Origin: Coriobacteriales bacterium
GTDB lineage: Bacteria; Actinomycetota; Coriobacteriia; Coriobacteriales; JAEZZM01
Direction: 5' to 3'
NCBI GenBank assembly: GCA_029983705.1
Contig: JASBYZ010000017.1
Coordinates: 1 to 21,203, forward strand
Length of the DNA stretch: 21,203 bases
Numbering within the stretch: position 1 is the first letter of the stretch; each line of letters opens with the position of its first letter. Made by a program: the position numbers and the translations under genes. Of this stretch, positions 12,928 to 21,203 are shown in pieces. The notes under the pieces are model-generated. The model had not been told where the DNA came from. It made no database searches and worked only from the letters and a program-made list of their open reading frames with translations.

Positions 12928-15900
12928 TTAATGACACTTCACATAGGCCTGCGAACCTAAAATATTTGCACACTCTGCTCTGAGCACATAATCTTTTGCA
13001 GATACTTTAAGAGGAATCTCAATTCTTACTCGTCTTTGATCAGCACCATGAAGCACAAGCTCAATCTCATCATAACCAGGATGAGACTTAAATATGTCAT
13101 TTAAGCCGCACATCAGCTCTGGCTTTAAGTGCTCTTGAGTGATTTGTATCTCAAGTACGTGTGGGGTGTTATTTTCTTTTGTTAAGTCAAGCGGCTCAAT
13201 CTCATAACAAATGAGCTGGTCTCCTCTGTCAGAGCGCTCAAGCTTTGCTTTGATGCGCACAAAGACTTCTTGCTCATCTTGGTCAATTGCGTGCTCAGGC
13301 TCAATAATTTGCTTGGTTTTCTCATACACATTAGGAAATACCACACAGTCTATCTCGCCTTCCATGTCTTCAAGGCGCATGATAGCCATGGTCTTACCTG
13401 CCTGTGTTGCCTTTCTTGCAACAGAAGATACCATTCCAGCATACCAGACGGTTGAACCATCCTTTACAAGCATCTGACCACTTGCAGGATCTTCAAGGCT
13501 AATATCTGAAAGACAGTGATCACGCGCATGAGCAAGTACATACTCATATGGTCTTAAGGGGTGATCTGAAACATAGATTCCTAAAATTCTACGCTCTTCT
13601 GCAAGCTTGATTGGCCTATCCCACTCAATACCGTCAGGTTCAGGAATTTCAAGTGCAAAGCCTGCATCTGGGTCATCCTTGAACATGTCAAACATGCTTA
13701 CCTGACCTGCACTTTTATCCTTTTGACGCTTTTGAGCGGCATCTAAAATATTATTTGGATTATCCTTTTTAATAAACTCATAGAGCTGTCTTCTGGTGTA
13801 TCCACTTGAATCAAAGGCACCTGATTTAATTAAGGCCTCAACTACACGTCTTGAGACAATTTTGGTATCTACACGCTCTACAAAGTCATGCAAGTTATCA
13901 AAGGGACCGTTTTTATCGCGCTCTTCAACAATGCTGTCAACAACGTTTTGGCCCACACCCCTGAGTCCTGAAAGACCAAATCTAATCTTGTCACCGTCAG
14001 GGGTAAAGTCTGAACGTGAAATGTTGATGTCTGGAGGCAAGATATCAATACCTTCAGATCGACACGCTGAAATATAGTGAACAATCTTATCGGTCTTACC
14101 CATGTAACTGGAAAGCACCGCTGCCATATATTCAGCAGGATAGTGCGCCTTTAAGTAGGCAGTTTCCATGGTAAGAATACCATAGGCTGCAGAGTGCGAC
14201 TTGTTAAAAGCGTACTCAGCAAAAGCTAATACGTCGTCCCAAATCTTTTGAGCAATCTGGCGAGAAAAACCGTTGCGAACCGCACCGTTTAGCCAGTGCT
14301 CTTCCATAGTTTCTTCTGCACCATCTGCCCACACCTGAACCACTTCACGCATGAGCGCGATCTTCTTTTTAGCCACGGCCTTTCTTAAGCGGTCAGACTC
14401 ACCCAAGGTAAAGCCCGACATCACTACAGAAATTCTCATCACTTGCTCTTGGTACACGATGGTACCGTAGGTATCTTCAAGAATAGGGCGCAGTCGTTCG
14501 TCGTAGTACTTAACTTCTTTCCTGCCACTCATGCGGTCAACATAGTCATCAACCATACCTGCATTAAGTGGTCCCGGTCTAAAGAGGGCAAGAACTGCAA
14601 CGATGTGCTTGTATTCAGTTGGCTTCATCTTCTTTAATAAAGATGTCATACCTTGAGACTCTACCTGGAAAACACCAGCTGTCCTACCAGTTAAAAAGAG
14701 GTCAAATACCGATGGGTCTTGTTCGCGAGTTTTAACAAACATCTTTTTCTCATCAACTTCAATATTGTTGGTGAGCTTAATGTTCTTTTTAGCCTTAGAT
14801 ATTACGGTTAGGGTTCTAAGCCCCAAGAAGTCCATCTTTAAAAGGCCTAAGTCAGCCACGGTAGAGCCATCGTACTGGGTAATCTCTACGCCACCTTTGG
14901 TGTCAATTTTTGTTGGCACGTGGTCATAAATTGGGTCTCTACAAATAATTACTGCTGATGCATGAACTCCTTCACCGCGGGTAAGGCCCTCAATAGAGAG
15001 CGCTGCATCAATAATCTCTTTAGAGTTTGGATCAGTATCGTAGGCCTCTTTAAACTCTGGATTATAAAATTCTGGATGCCTCTTACCCTTTTCAAGCACC
15101 TCGTTTAAGGTAACGCCTGGTGCAGATGAAATCATCTTAGAGAGTTTTTGACCTAAATAAATTGGATGATCAAGCACACGGCATGCATCGTTAATTGCTT
15201 GCTTTGCCTTGATGGTTGAGTAGGTGATAACGTGTGCAACCTTTTCTTTACCATACATTTGGCGCACGTACTCAATTACATCAAGACGACGCTCATCGTC
15301 AAAGTCCATATCAATATCAGGCATCTCTGTACGTTCAGGAGATAAGAAACGCTCAAAGATGAGGCCGTTTTCAAGCGGGTCAAAGGTGGTGATATCAAGG
15401 GCGTAAGAAATAATAGAACCAGCTGCAGAACCTCTTCCCGGACCCACGCCAATACCATTTTCTTTTGCCCAGCGCGCAAAGTCTTGCACAATTAAAAAGT
15501 AAGCAGCAAAACCTTTTTCGCAAATAATCTTATACTCGTGCTCAAACCTTTCAACCACTTCTTCAGGAAGCAGGTCACCGTAGCGCTCTTTAAGGCCCTT
15601 AATAGAGTTTTCTTTAAGAAGCGTCTCGTTGGTATGCCCTTCTGGAAGTGGAAAGATTGGAAGGATAATTTTTCCAAATTCAATATTTACATTACACTGA
15701 TCTGCAATGACGTTAGTGTTTTTTATTGCCTCAGGGTAGTCTTTGAAAATCTCGCGCATTTGCTCTTCACTTTTGAGATAAAACTCATCTGCCTGCATGC
15801 GCATGCGCGTATTATCATCAATAGTAGAGCCTGTTCCAATGCAGAGCATAAGGTCTTGGACCTTTGCATCCTCTTTATTTAAGTAGTGGATATCATTTGT

Positions 15901-16551
15901 TGCAATAGTTGGAAGCGAGAGCTCTTTTGCGAGTGAATTAAGCTCAACATTGAGCTGCTTTTGCGTAAGCCCTGTATCAAGAGTGATACCGTGATCTTGC
16001 AGCTCAACATAGTAGTCGTCTTTAAACAGAGTGGCAAAGCGTTTTGCCCAGACCTTAGCGTCTTCAATCTGGTTGTATTGGATATGCCTGGATAAAATCC
16101 CTGATGCACAGGCACTGGTTGCAATTAAGCCCTCACGATGCTTTTCAAGCATCTCAAAGGTTACGCGAGGCTTGTAGTAAAAGCCTCTCACCGCTGCATC
16201 AGAGACGATGTTCATTAAGTTTTTGTATCCCTCATTATTTTTTGCAAGCAAAATCATGTGATACAAAATAGGTTTATGCTCACGAGAAAGTGAGTTATCG
16301 GGAGTAAAGTACACTTCGCAGCCAATAATTGGCTTTATTCCGTATGAGACACCGTCTTTTTTACCCTCTTTTGGAATTCCTGCTTTTGCTGCAGCTCTGT
16401 AAAAATTTGCAGCTCCATACATGTATCCATGATCTGTAAGAGCAATAGCAGGCATACCTAACTCGTATGCCTTATTGACCATATCTCCTAAACGAGCAGC
16501 TCCATCAAGTAGTGAAAATTCGGAATGATTATGCAGGTGTACAAAACTCAT
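12928..16551 (-). CDS. dnaE: DNA polymerase III subunit alpha
   Basis: A 1207-residue replicative polymerase of the DnaE1 type. The N-terminal PHP domain opens with FVHLHNHSEFSLLDGAARL. The polymerase carboxylates are D412 and D414 in PDIDMDFDDERR and D574 in KMDFLGLRTLT. GVGPGRGSAAGS and FNKSHSAAYG belong to the palm and fingers. QVSMFDMF at 950-957 fits the internal beta-clamp-binding motif, and an OB-fold follows around 1010-1100 (VWYAGMVSS...). It synthesises the chromosome with the beta clamp. The ATG has no strong Shine-Dalgarno and lies 12 nt after the yerC stop, which suggests translational coupling. Many long open frames in other phases inside it are shadows. Confidence 0.97.
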   Translation of the reverse strand: MSFVHLHNHSEFSLLDGAARLGDMVNKAYELGMPAIALTDHGYMYGAANFYRAAAKAGIPKEGKKDGVSYGIKPIIGCEVYFTPDNSLSREHKPILYHMILLAKNNEGYKNLMNIVSDAAVRGFYYKPRVTFEMLEKHREGLIATSACASGILSRHIQYNQIEDAKVWAKRFATLFKDDYYVELQDHGITLDTGLTQKQLNVELNSLAKELSLPTIATNDIHYLNKEDAKVQDLMLCIGTGSTIDDNTRMRMQADEFYLKSEEQMREIFKDYPEAIKNTNVIADQCNVNIEFGKIILPIFPLPEGHTNETLLKENSIKGLKERYGDLLPEEVVERFEHEYKIICEKGFAAYFLIVQDFARWAKENGIGVGPGRGSAAGSIISYALDITTFDPLENGLIFERFLSPERTEMPDIDMDFDDERRLDVIEYVRQMYGKEKVAHVITYSTIKAKQAINDACRVLDHPIYLGQKLSKMISSAPGVTLNEVLEKGKRHPEFYNPEFKEAYDTDPNSKEIIDAALSIEGLTRGEGVHASAVIICRDPIYDHVPTKIDTKGGVEITQYDGSTVADLGLLKMDFLGLRTLTVISKAKKNIKLTNNIEVDEKKMFVKTREQDPSVFDLFLTGRTAGVFQVESQGMTSLLKKMKPTEYKHIVAVLALFRPGPLNAGMVDDYVDRMSGRKEVKYYDERLRPILEDTYGTIVYQEQVMRISVVMSGFTLGESDRLRKAVAKKKIALMREVVQVWADGAEETMEEHWLNGAVRNGFSRQIAQKIWDDVLAFAEYAFNKSHSAAYGILTMETAYLKAHYPAEYMAAVLSSYMGKTDKIVHYISACRSEGIDILPPDINISRSDFTPDGDKIRFGLSGLRGVGQNVVDSIVEERDKNGPFDNLHDFVERVDTKIVSRRVVEALIKSGAFDSSGYTRRQLYEFIKKDNPNNILDAAQKRQKDKSAGQVSMFDMFKDDPDAGFALEIPEPDGIEWDRPIKLAEERRILGIYVSDHPLRPYEYVLAHARDHCLSDISLEDPASGQMLVKDGSTVWYAGMVSSVARKATQAGKTMAIMRLEDMEGEIDCVVFPNVYEKTKQIIEPEHAIDQDEQEVFVRIKAKLERSDRGDQLICYEIEPLDLTKENNTPHVLEIQITQEHLKPELMCGLNDIFKSHPGYDEIELVLHGADQRRVRIEIPLKVSAKDYVLRAECANILGSQAYVKCH

Positions 16552-16563
16552 GTGTATCGTTAA

Positions 16564-16854
16564 CTATTCTTCTTCGCTTAAAAAATCCAGTACTGGTTTA
16601 TATCCCTTAGGTCCATATTGTAGCGCACGAGAAACACGGGCAATAGTTGTTGCCGAAGCTCCCGTTTGCTCCTGAATAGTTGTATACGAAGTTTCATTAG
16701 CAAGAAGCTTAGCAACTTGCAGGCGCTGAGCCATGTCTTGAATTTCTCGTGGAGTGCATATGTCTTGTAAGAACGCGTCTACAGCTTCAATGTTATCAAG
16801 GTGAACAAAAGCCTTATATAAGTTTTGGACGTGTTCGCTGTTGTTAGAATTCAC
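16564..16854 (-). CDS. TrpR-related protein YerC/YecD
   Basis: A 96-residue DNA-binding protein. The block CTPREIQDMAQRLQVAKLLANETSYTTIQ followed by TGASATTIARVSRALQYG (about residues 33-80) is the TrpR-like helix-turn-helix characteristic of the YerC/YecD group. The tryptophan-binding ability of true TrpR is not shown for this group, and targets are largely unknown. The start is GTG at 16854 with AAAGGAGG 10 nt upstream. It precedes dnaE by 12 nt and is probably cotranscribed with it. Confidence 0.88.
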   Translation of the reverse strand: MNSNNSEHVQNLYKAFVHLDNIEAVDAFLQDICTPREIQDMAQRLQVAKLLANETSYTTIQEQTGASATTIARVSRALQYGPKGYKPVLDFLSEEE

Positions 16855-16920
16855 TAATTAAAAGCCTCCTTTCTCACTCGGGTATTAACAATATTACTGG
16901 GTCGAGGCTTCAGTTTGGTT

Positions 16921-16953
16921 AAGAAAATGTGCCTATATCGTGTATAGGCACAT
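16921..16953 (-). terminator. Intrinsic terminator of the aminotransferase gene
   Basis: A perfect 11-bp stem ATGTGCCTATA/TATAGGCACAT (16943-16953 with 16927-16937) with a 5-nt loop; TTTTCTT follows on the minus strand. It lies 15 nt after the ilvE stop. Confidence 0.85.
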
Positions 16954-16967
16954 AATTAACTACACAA

Positions 16968-17891
16968 CTAGTTGAGGTAGCTTAACCAATCTTTATGTGA
17001 TTCAAGCTCACCTTGCACGAGCTTGAAAAATTCTTTTTGAAGGCGCTTAGTAAGTGGTTTTTCTTTTGGAAGAGCTCTTCCATCTACAGATGCAATAGGG
17101 GTAAGCTCGGCTGCAGAGCCAGAGAAAAATGCTTCTTCTGCAATGTAGAGATCTGTTCTTAAGAGGGACTCAATGCGCACCTCAATACCCATCTCACGGG
17201 CAATAGTAATAATTGAGTCTCTGGTAATACCTTCAAGCAGTCCATCAGATGTTGGAGGGGTAATAAGTGCACCGTCTCTAACGATAAAGATGTTTTCACC
17301 GGTGCCCTCAGTTACCTTACCATCCTCGTTTAACATGATAGCCTCGCCATAGCCATTTCTTACGGCTTCCATTTTTGCAAGGCCAGAGTTTAGATAATTA
17401 CCTGAAGATTTAATAGCAGGAGGCATTGCGTTTACCGCACGCTGTCTAAAGGAAGAAACCATGGTATCAATACCTTTTTCAAGAGCACCATCACCAAGGT
17501 AGGCATCCCATGACCAGGCTGCAATAACCACATCAGATTTACAAGTTCTCGCATCAATTCCCATTACACCATAGCCACGGTAGAGAATTGGGCGAATATA
17601 GGCTGATTTAAGACCGTTTTTATCGATAAGCTCTTTAGTAGCTTCACAAAGCTCTTCAACTGTATAAGGAAGGTCAATCTCAAGCATGTGCGCTGACTTC
17701 TTAAAGCGCTCAAAGTGCTCTTTAAGTCTAAAGATTGCAGTTTTACCATCTGCAGTTTTATAAGCTCTTAAGCCCTCAAAAATTGCATCTCCGTAGTGAA
17801 GTGAGTGTGTAAGTACGTGGGTTGTTGCATCCTCCCAGTTAACTAACTCACCATTTTTCCAGATGTATTTAACTGCTTGAATATCGGACAT
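16968..17891 (-). CDS. ilvE: Branched-chain amino acid aminotransferase
   Basis: A 307-residue class IV PLP aminotransferase. LHYGDAIFEGLRAY (31-44) and R100 lie at the substrate side. The PLP lysine is K161 in PPAIKSSGNYLNS, the glutamate that contacts the pyridine ring is E195 in TEGTGENIF, and LLEGITRDSI (218-227) binds the phosphate. The set identifies BCAT, which interconverts leucine, isoleucine and valine with their keto acids using glutamate/2-oxoglutarate; D-amino acid aminotransferases of the same fold lack this motif combination. The ATG has GAGAGG 5 nt upstream. The gene has its own terminator and a short upstream dyad at 17928-17943, and appears monocistronic. Confidence 0.93.
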   Translation of the reverse strand: MSDIQAVKYIWKNGELVNWEDATTHVLTHSLHYGDAIFEGLRAYKTADGKTAIFRLKEHFERFKKSAHMLEIDLPYTVEELCEATKELIDKNGLKSAYIRPILYRGYGVMGIDARTCKSDVVIAAWSWDAYLGDGALEKGIDTMVSSFRQRAVNAMPPAIKSSGNYLNSGLAKMEAVRNGYGEAIMLNEDGKVTEGTGENIFIVRDGALITPPTSDGLLEGITRDSIITIAREMGIEVRIESLLRTDLYIAEEAFFSGSAAELTPIASVDGRALPKEKPLTKRLQKEFFKLVQGELESHKDWLSYLN

Positions 17892-17927
17892 AATATCCTC
17901 TCCTACTAACTTTAGCCTGACTATAGT

Positions 17928-17943
17928 TTGATAATAGTATCAA
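17928..17943 (-). promoter_or_regulatory. Perfect dyad overlapping a probable ilvE -10 element
   Basis: TTGATA-CTAT-TATCAA (minus strand) is a perfect 6-4-6 inverted repeat. It contains TGATACTAT, an extended -10, 37 nt before the ilvE start region. A dimeric repressor bound here would block the promoter. The 102-nt gap holds nothing else recognised. Confidence 0.4.
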
Positions 17944-17993
17944 GCTCAGACATAAATGTGCTCGTAGGTTTTGTAAAATTATGTGGATGGTAA

Positions 17994-19163
17994 CTAAAAG
18001 TCGCCTGTAAAGCTTCTACATCTCTTAACTGCATCAATTATTTTCTGAGCAGCATATTTGATCTCTTCAAAGGTATTTAAGTATGAGTAAGAGATACGAA
18101 GCGCCCCTCGGGATACTGAGTCATCAAGGCCTATAGCTTTAAGCACGTGTGATATCTCAAGGCTGCCTGAAGAACAGGCGGACCCTGCAGATACACAAAT
18201 TCCATCTTGGTCAAGAAGCATCAAAAGCGTCTCAGTATCAACCCCATCAATAACAAAGGAGCAGAGGTGATTAAGGCGATGCGAACTACTGCCGGTAAGC
18301 ATACACCCTGAGATTTCAGAGCAGAGTGTGTCTATCAAATAGTTCTGCCACGCTTCAAAGAGCTCTTCATAGTGTTCTTTCTTGTATAAACTCCATTCTA
18401 ATGCTTCTGCCATTGCAACAATATAGGGAACATTTTGGGTGCCAGACCTCATTTTCATTTCTTGCCCACCACCATAAAGCAGTGGGTTTAATGGGCATCC
18501 TTCTTTGACATAAAGAAAACCAATGCCTTTGGGACCATGAAACTTATGAGCTGAGGCAGAAAGGTAATCGATATTATTAAGAATATGCAAATCAAAATAT
18601 TCATGGCCAACTGCTTGAACTGCATCACAGTGAAAAAGCGCACCATGTGAATGAGCAATTTGAGAAAGCAATTCTATATCTTGTATGGTACCTATTTCAT
18701 TGTTTGCATACATAATTGATACAAGAACGGTACTAGAATCAAAAGCTTTAAGATAGTCATGAACGAGCAAACGTCCTTTCCCATCGACATCTATTATTTT
18801 AAGCTTAATCTTTCCTTCACGCTCCAAGTGTTTGAGAGGCTCTAATACGGATTCGTGTTCTATAGCAGAAGTAATTACACTTGGCACATTCTCCTGTTGA
18901 TTTAATACGCTATAAAATGCCCAATTATTAGATTCTGTAGCTCCACTTGTAAAATAAATTTCATTAGACAAAGCCCCGATACGAGAAGCAACCACATGAC
19001 GTGAAGTTTCCAAAAAATCGTTAGCAAATGAACCTACTTTATATTTAGCATTTGGGTTTCCAAAATTATATTGAAGTTGAGACAATATATCTCTTAATAC
19101 TTCATCAGGAATTTGACTAGTTGCTGCATTATCTAGATAAATAAGCTTTTCTGAAATGTCCAT
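17994..19163 (-). CDS. Cysteine desulfurase (NifS/IscS family)
   Basis: A 389-residue PLP enzyme. It has YLDNAATS at 9-16, FTSGATESNN (71-80), H103 in IEHES stacking on PLP, D180 and Q183, the PLP lysine K207 in SASAHKFHGPKG, RSGTQN (239-244) and the persulfide cysteine C330 in SAGSACSSGSLEISHVL. It removes sulfur from cysteine to supply Fe-S clusters, thiolated tRNA or other sulfur pathways. The cysteine-loop form is that of NifS/IscS rather than SufS. No scaffold (iscU) or tRNA thiolase gene is adjacent, so the acceptor is unknown. The ATG overlaps the stop of the glycosyltransferase gene as TAATG (19161-19165), implying translational coupling to that broken gene. Confidence 0.92.
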   Translation of the reverse strand: MDISEKLIYLDNAATSQIPDEVLRDILSQLQYNFGNPNAKYKVGSFANDFLETSRHVVASRIGALSNEIYFTSGATESNNWAFYSVLNQQENVPSVITSAIEHESVLEPLKHLEREGKIKLKIIDVDGKGRLLVHDYLKAFDSSTVLVSIMYANNEIGTIQDIELLSQIAHSHGALFHCDAVQAVGHEYFDLHILNNIDYLSASAHKFHGPKGIGFLYVKEGCPLNPLLYGGGQEMKMRSGTQNVPYIVAMAEALEWSLYKKEHYEELFEAWQNYLIDTLCSEISGCMLTGSSSHRLNHLCSFVIDGVDTETLLMLLDQDGICVSAGSACSSGSLEISHVLKAIGLDDSVSRGALRISYSYLNTFEEIKYAAQKIIDAVKRCRSFTGDF

Positions 19164-20386
19164 TATAAGCCTCTGTTTCCTACAAGCTTAATGATTTTTT
19201 GGGCAAGTCCCTTCCATGAAAGATGTTTGGTATCAACAGATGCAACCGGCGTGCTTAAAGCGCTGTCTATGGCTTGTGCCAGGCGCTTTTCAAAGGCCTC
19301 AAGTCCTGATGGATCTGGAGTGTTTTCATTTAACATGGCCGGAAGCTCTACAAAAATAATTGAAGCTCCTGGTAATACCTCATCAATCCATTCTTTAACT
19401 CCAGGTAAATCTGTGCATACTACCTTTGTGCCGCAGGCAAGTGCCTCAATAATTACCAAGGGTAGTCCCTCAAAAAATGATGGAAGGACAAAAAGCTCAG
19501 AGCGACGGTAGAGCTCCGGCAACTTCTCTTGGCTGAGTGCTCCAGTAAACTCAATTATATACTCAGAGTTTTCTGCAAGCTTTACACAGCGCTCATACTC
19601 ATCTGGAGATGAGCTGCCGCCCACTAAGGTGAGCTTTACATCATGTGGGTTTATCTGCACGTAATCAAGAGATTTAATAAGTTCAGCCACACCTTTTTGT
19701 GCAGAAATCTTACCAACATACAAAATCTCGTGGTAAAGCTCGTTTTTACTTGCGCTTATCTCGCTCGAGTTAAAGAGCTTGTGATTATAGCCGGTACCTA
19801 TAAGCTTGATCTTTTCTTCTTTCATGCCAAAAAGCTCAGCAATTTGAGAGATTTGAGGACGCGTAAGCGCAAAGACCTGGTCGAGTAAGTTAATGCCTTC
19901 TATAATATACTCATTATCTAGATTATGTTTTTGATACTGAAGCAAACAGGTCCCGTGAGTGATTCCAACAATGTGTGGCCGCTCATCCTTTGGCATCATA
20001 TCTACAAGATGGGCAGCAATTGCTGTTACCTCATACAGATGATGACAAATCACCACATCAGGTTTAAAACTCTCAAGCGCTCCTTTAATTACCTCAGTAT
20101 ATGAAGCCTAAAATTGTAAGCGCATAGTCTAATCCATAACAATATAACATGTAGCAGGATAGGGCATGGTATCTGACATTCCACAAATCTTAAAGGGAAG
20201 TTTTTGAGTTTCAAAATCTACTGATAAAGATGGGATTGAGCCGCCTCTGGGCTCATCGTCAGGGGCTTTACCGTAAATAAGCATCTGCTCATGGCCAAGC
20301 TCATCTAAGGCATCCATAAGTGCGCTTAGATATACGCCGCTACCAGTACTATCAGGTTTTTGAGCAGTAATAGATAAGATCTTCAA
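19163..20386 (-). pseudogene. Glycosyltransferase (GT-B, GT4-like) broken by two in-frame TAG codons
   Basis: Read from a TTG at 20386 (AAAAGGGG 5 nt upstream), one frame of 407 codons runs to 19163 with no frameshift but with amber codons 86 (20131-20129) and 93 (20110-20108). The first part shows a GT-B N-terminus (KILSITAQKPDSTGSGVYLS) and ends near GMSDTMPYP; after the stops, VVICHHLYE continues the Rossmann domain. The C-terminal domain holds VGKISAQKG and the sugar-nucleotide EX7E motif (FFEGLPLVIIEALACGT, E306 and E314). An intact gene would add a sugar to a lipid or cell-surface acceptor. The downstream piece has only a GTG (20056) without a binding site. The remaining frame is otherwise clean, so the lesion looks recent; sequencing error is possible. 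Confidence 0.82.
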
Positions 20387-20422
20387 GAAAACCCCTTTTA
20401 AATAGAAATATAAACTATCCCC

Positions 20423-20428
20423 ATTATA
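20423..20428 (-). promoter_or_regulatory. -10 element upstream of the glycosyltransferase pseudogene
   Basis: A perfect TATAAT on the minus strand, 37 nt before the TTG start; no good -35 is found, and the upstream DNA is the falling arm of the terminator at 20430-20467. Confidence 0.45.
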
Positions 20429-20429
20429 C

Positions 20430-20467
20430 AAAAGGTCGCAGCCTCAAAACATGAAAGCTGCGACCTT
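20430..20467 (-). terminator. Intrinsic terminator after the NrfD-like gene
   Basis: Perfect 11-bp GC-rich stem AAGGTCGCAGC/GCTGCGACCTT (20457-20467 with 20432-20442), 14-nt loop, then TTTTG on the minus strand. The short T-run leads directly into the next TATAAT. Confidence 0.75.
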
Positions 20468-20495
20468 AAAACTACTACCTAAATTCTTGTATGTA

Positions 20496-21203
20496 CTAAT
20501 ACAAAAGTGTCATAGGTAAAGCTCCAGTTACCACAAGGTAACGAAGCAAGAAACCACCAATTAACACGCACGCATTAGCAACAATTACAAACATGTTTAG
20601 CTTTGATGCCCCGTCACTTACGCTTATCGAGCCATCCTCATGAACGATGGTCTCAGCGTGGCCCTTAGCACTAAATGAAGCAATAAGTTCAAGACAAATT
20701 GGTGCAATTAGACCAATGATAATAAGGCCGCCCCAGAAAAGCAGCGCTAAGTCACCTGATACAAACCTCATAACATTAAGGTAACCCGCCTCGCCTTTAC
20801 CAAAGGTTACAAAGAGCAACAATCCAATTAAGCAAAGTTCAAGCACAGGTAAGATAAGGTGTGCCATATTGAGCTTATGCAAAAGTGGAAGCTCTTCTCG
20901 ACCTAAAATTGCAGTAGCTAAAAATACTGAAGCTGCACCTGCAGATAGCGCTGATACCACAAAGAGTACCGGAAGCACTGGAGTATTCCAAAGAGGAGCA
21001 GTTTCTACAACACCTAATAAAACACCAGTGTATGCTGCAACGCAAAATGCAAAGATGCATCCTATGATGTTGAGCCATGCGGGCATCTTGATGTTTTTAA
21101 ATTCAGCCCAAACTGCAAAGAGGGCAACAACTGTAAAGATTGCTAAAAATACAACACCCCAAGACATAACTGACTGCTCAAGGTTGTCAATTAAGAGCAC
21201 AAA
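20496..21203 (-). CDS. nrfD: NrfD/PsrC-type membrane subunit, C-terminal part
   Basis: About 235 residues are visible and the frame is open to the window edge, so the N-terminus is missing. Six or more hydrophobic helices are seen. The motif AAYTGVLLGVVETAPLWNTPVLPVLFVVSALSAG is diagnostic of the NrfD/polysulfide-reductase membrane subunit (usually gY-LGvl-a-PlWnt--LP-LF--Sals-G). Such subunits exchange electrons between menaquinone and a partner ferredoxin-like subunit of molybdenum or cytochrome c nitrite reductases. The partner genes should lie upstream beyond 21203, so the substrate is not determined. A terminator follows at 20430-20467, making this the last gene of its operon. Confidence 0.85.
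   Translation of the reverse strand, partial: FVLLIDNLEQSVMSWGVVFLAIFTVVALFAVWAEFKNIKMPAWLNIIGCIFAFCVAAYTGVLLGVVETAPLWNTPVLPVLFVVSALSAGAASVFLATAILGREELPLLHKLNMAHLILPVLELCLIGLLLFVTFGKGEAGYLNVMRFVSGDLALLFWGGLIIIGLIAPICLELIASFSAKGHAETIVHEDGSISVSDGASKLNMFVIVANACVLIGGFLLRYLVVTGALPMTLLY

Noticed and set aside
12928..16551. Numerous 60-114 residue open frames on both strands within dnaE.
   Set aside because: They overlap a fully conserved polymerase gene, lack binding sites and show no recognisable domains.
20105..20135. Recoding of TAG as a sense codon to explain the two ambers in the glycosyltransferase.
   Set aside because: Several normal genes in the window end properly with TAG (EFR1, hisA-like, yerC, the DsbA-family gene, both Tm-1-operon genes), and no suppressor tRNA or recoding element is seen.
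1..21203. Mobile elements, phage genes, CRISPR arrays, or attachment-site repeats next to tRNA-Leu.
   Set aside because: No transposase or integrase reading frame, no regularly spaced repeats, and no obvious duplicate of the tRNA 3' end were found by eye.

Overview
The window is a 21.2 kb stretch of bacterial chromosome with fairly low GC (roughly 40%), mostly housekeeping genes on the minus strand. Low GC, a YerC/YecD-type TrpR relative, a HisA-like gene outside any his operon, a Tm-1-like/TIM-barrel pair, an NrfD membrane subunit and a tRNA with encoded CCA together suggest a low-GC member of the Coriobacteriia (Atopobium/Fannyhessea/Lancefieldella relatives). This placement is inferred from gene content and was not tested by a search. 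I see no transposase, integrase, prophage or CRISPR array.

Layout. 1-1525 (minus): the 5' end of a lipoprotein gene cut by the window edge, a SlyD-like FKBP prolyl isomerase and an EFR1-type flavodoxin/ferredoxin protein. 1565-3070 (minus): the translation operon infC-rpmI-rplT, with its own promoter, a leader of about 210 nt carrying two terminator-like hairpins, an apparent ATA start codon for infC, and a terminator after rplT. 3123-5904: a FUSC-family membrane protein (minus), divergent from a cytosolic DsbA-family protein (plus). 5958-6091: tRNA-Leu(CAA) and its terminator. 6157-8235 (plus): a Tm-1-like (UPF0261) protein followed by a 'PEP hydrolase family' TIM-barrel protein. 8333-9271 (minus): an archaeal-type class I aldolase relative, convergent with that pair and sharing a bidirectional terminator.

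9359-12857 (minus) is the most interesting block: hisA-like, a diverged two-barrel protein that I align to the TrpC-TrpF fusion, and nadE, nearly touching. The TrpC-like half has lost its key lysine, and the NAD synthetase has lost the E/K/C triad of its glutaminase domain while keeping the synthetase core. 12928-16854 (minus): dnaE preceded by yerC. 16968-20386 (minus): branched-chain aminotransferase, cysteine desulfurase, and a glycosyltransferase gene broken by two in-frame TAG codons, whose stop overlaps the desulfurase start. 20496-21203 (minus): the C-terminal part of an NrfD-type quinol-interacting membrane subunit running off the edge.

The strongest leads are the doubly controlled infC (attenuator-like leader plus ATA start), the hisA-like/TrpCF-like/pseudo-amidase nadE cluster, the two-gene bacterial version of the tomato Tm-1 architecture, and the amber-interrupted glycosyltransferase.
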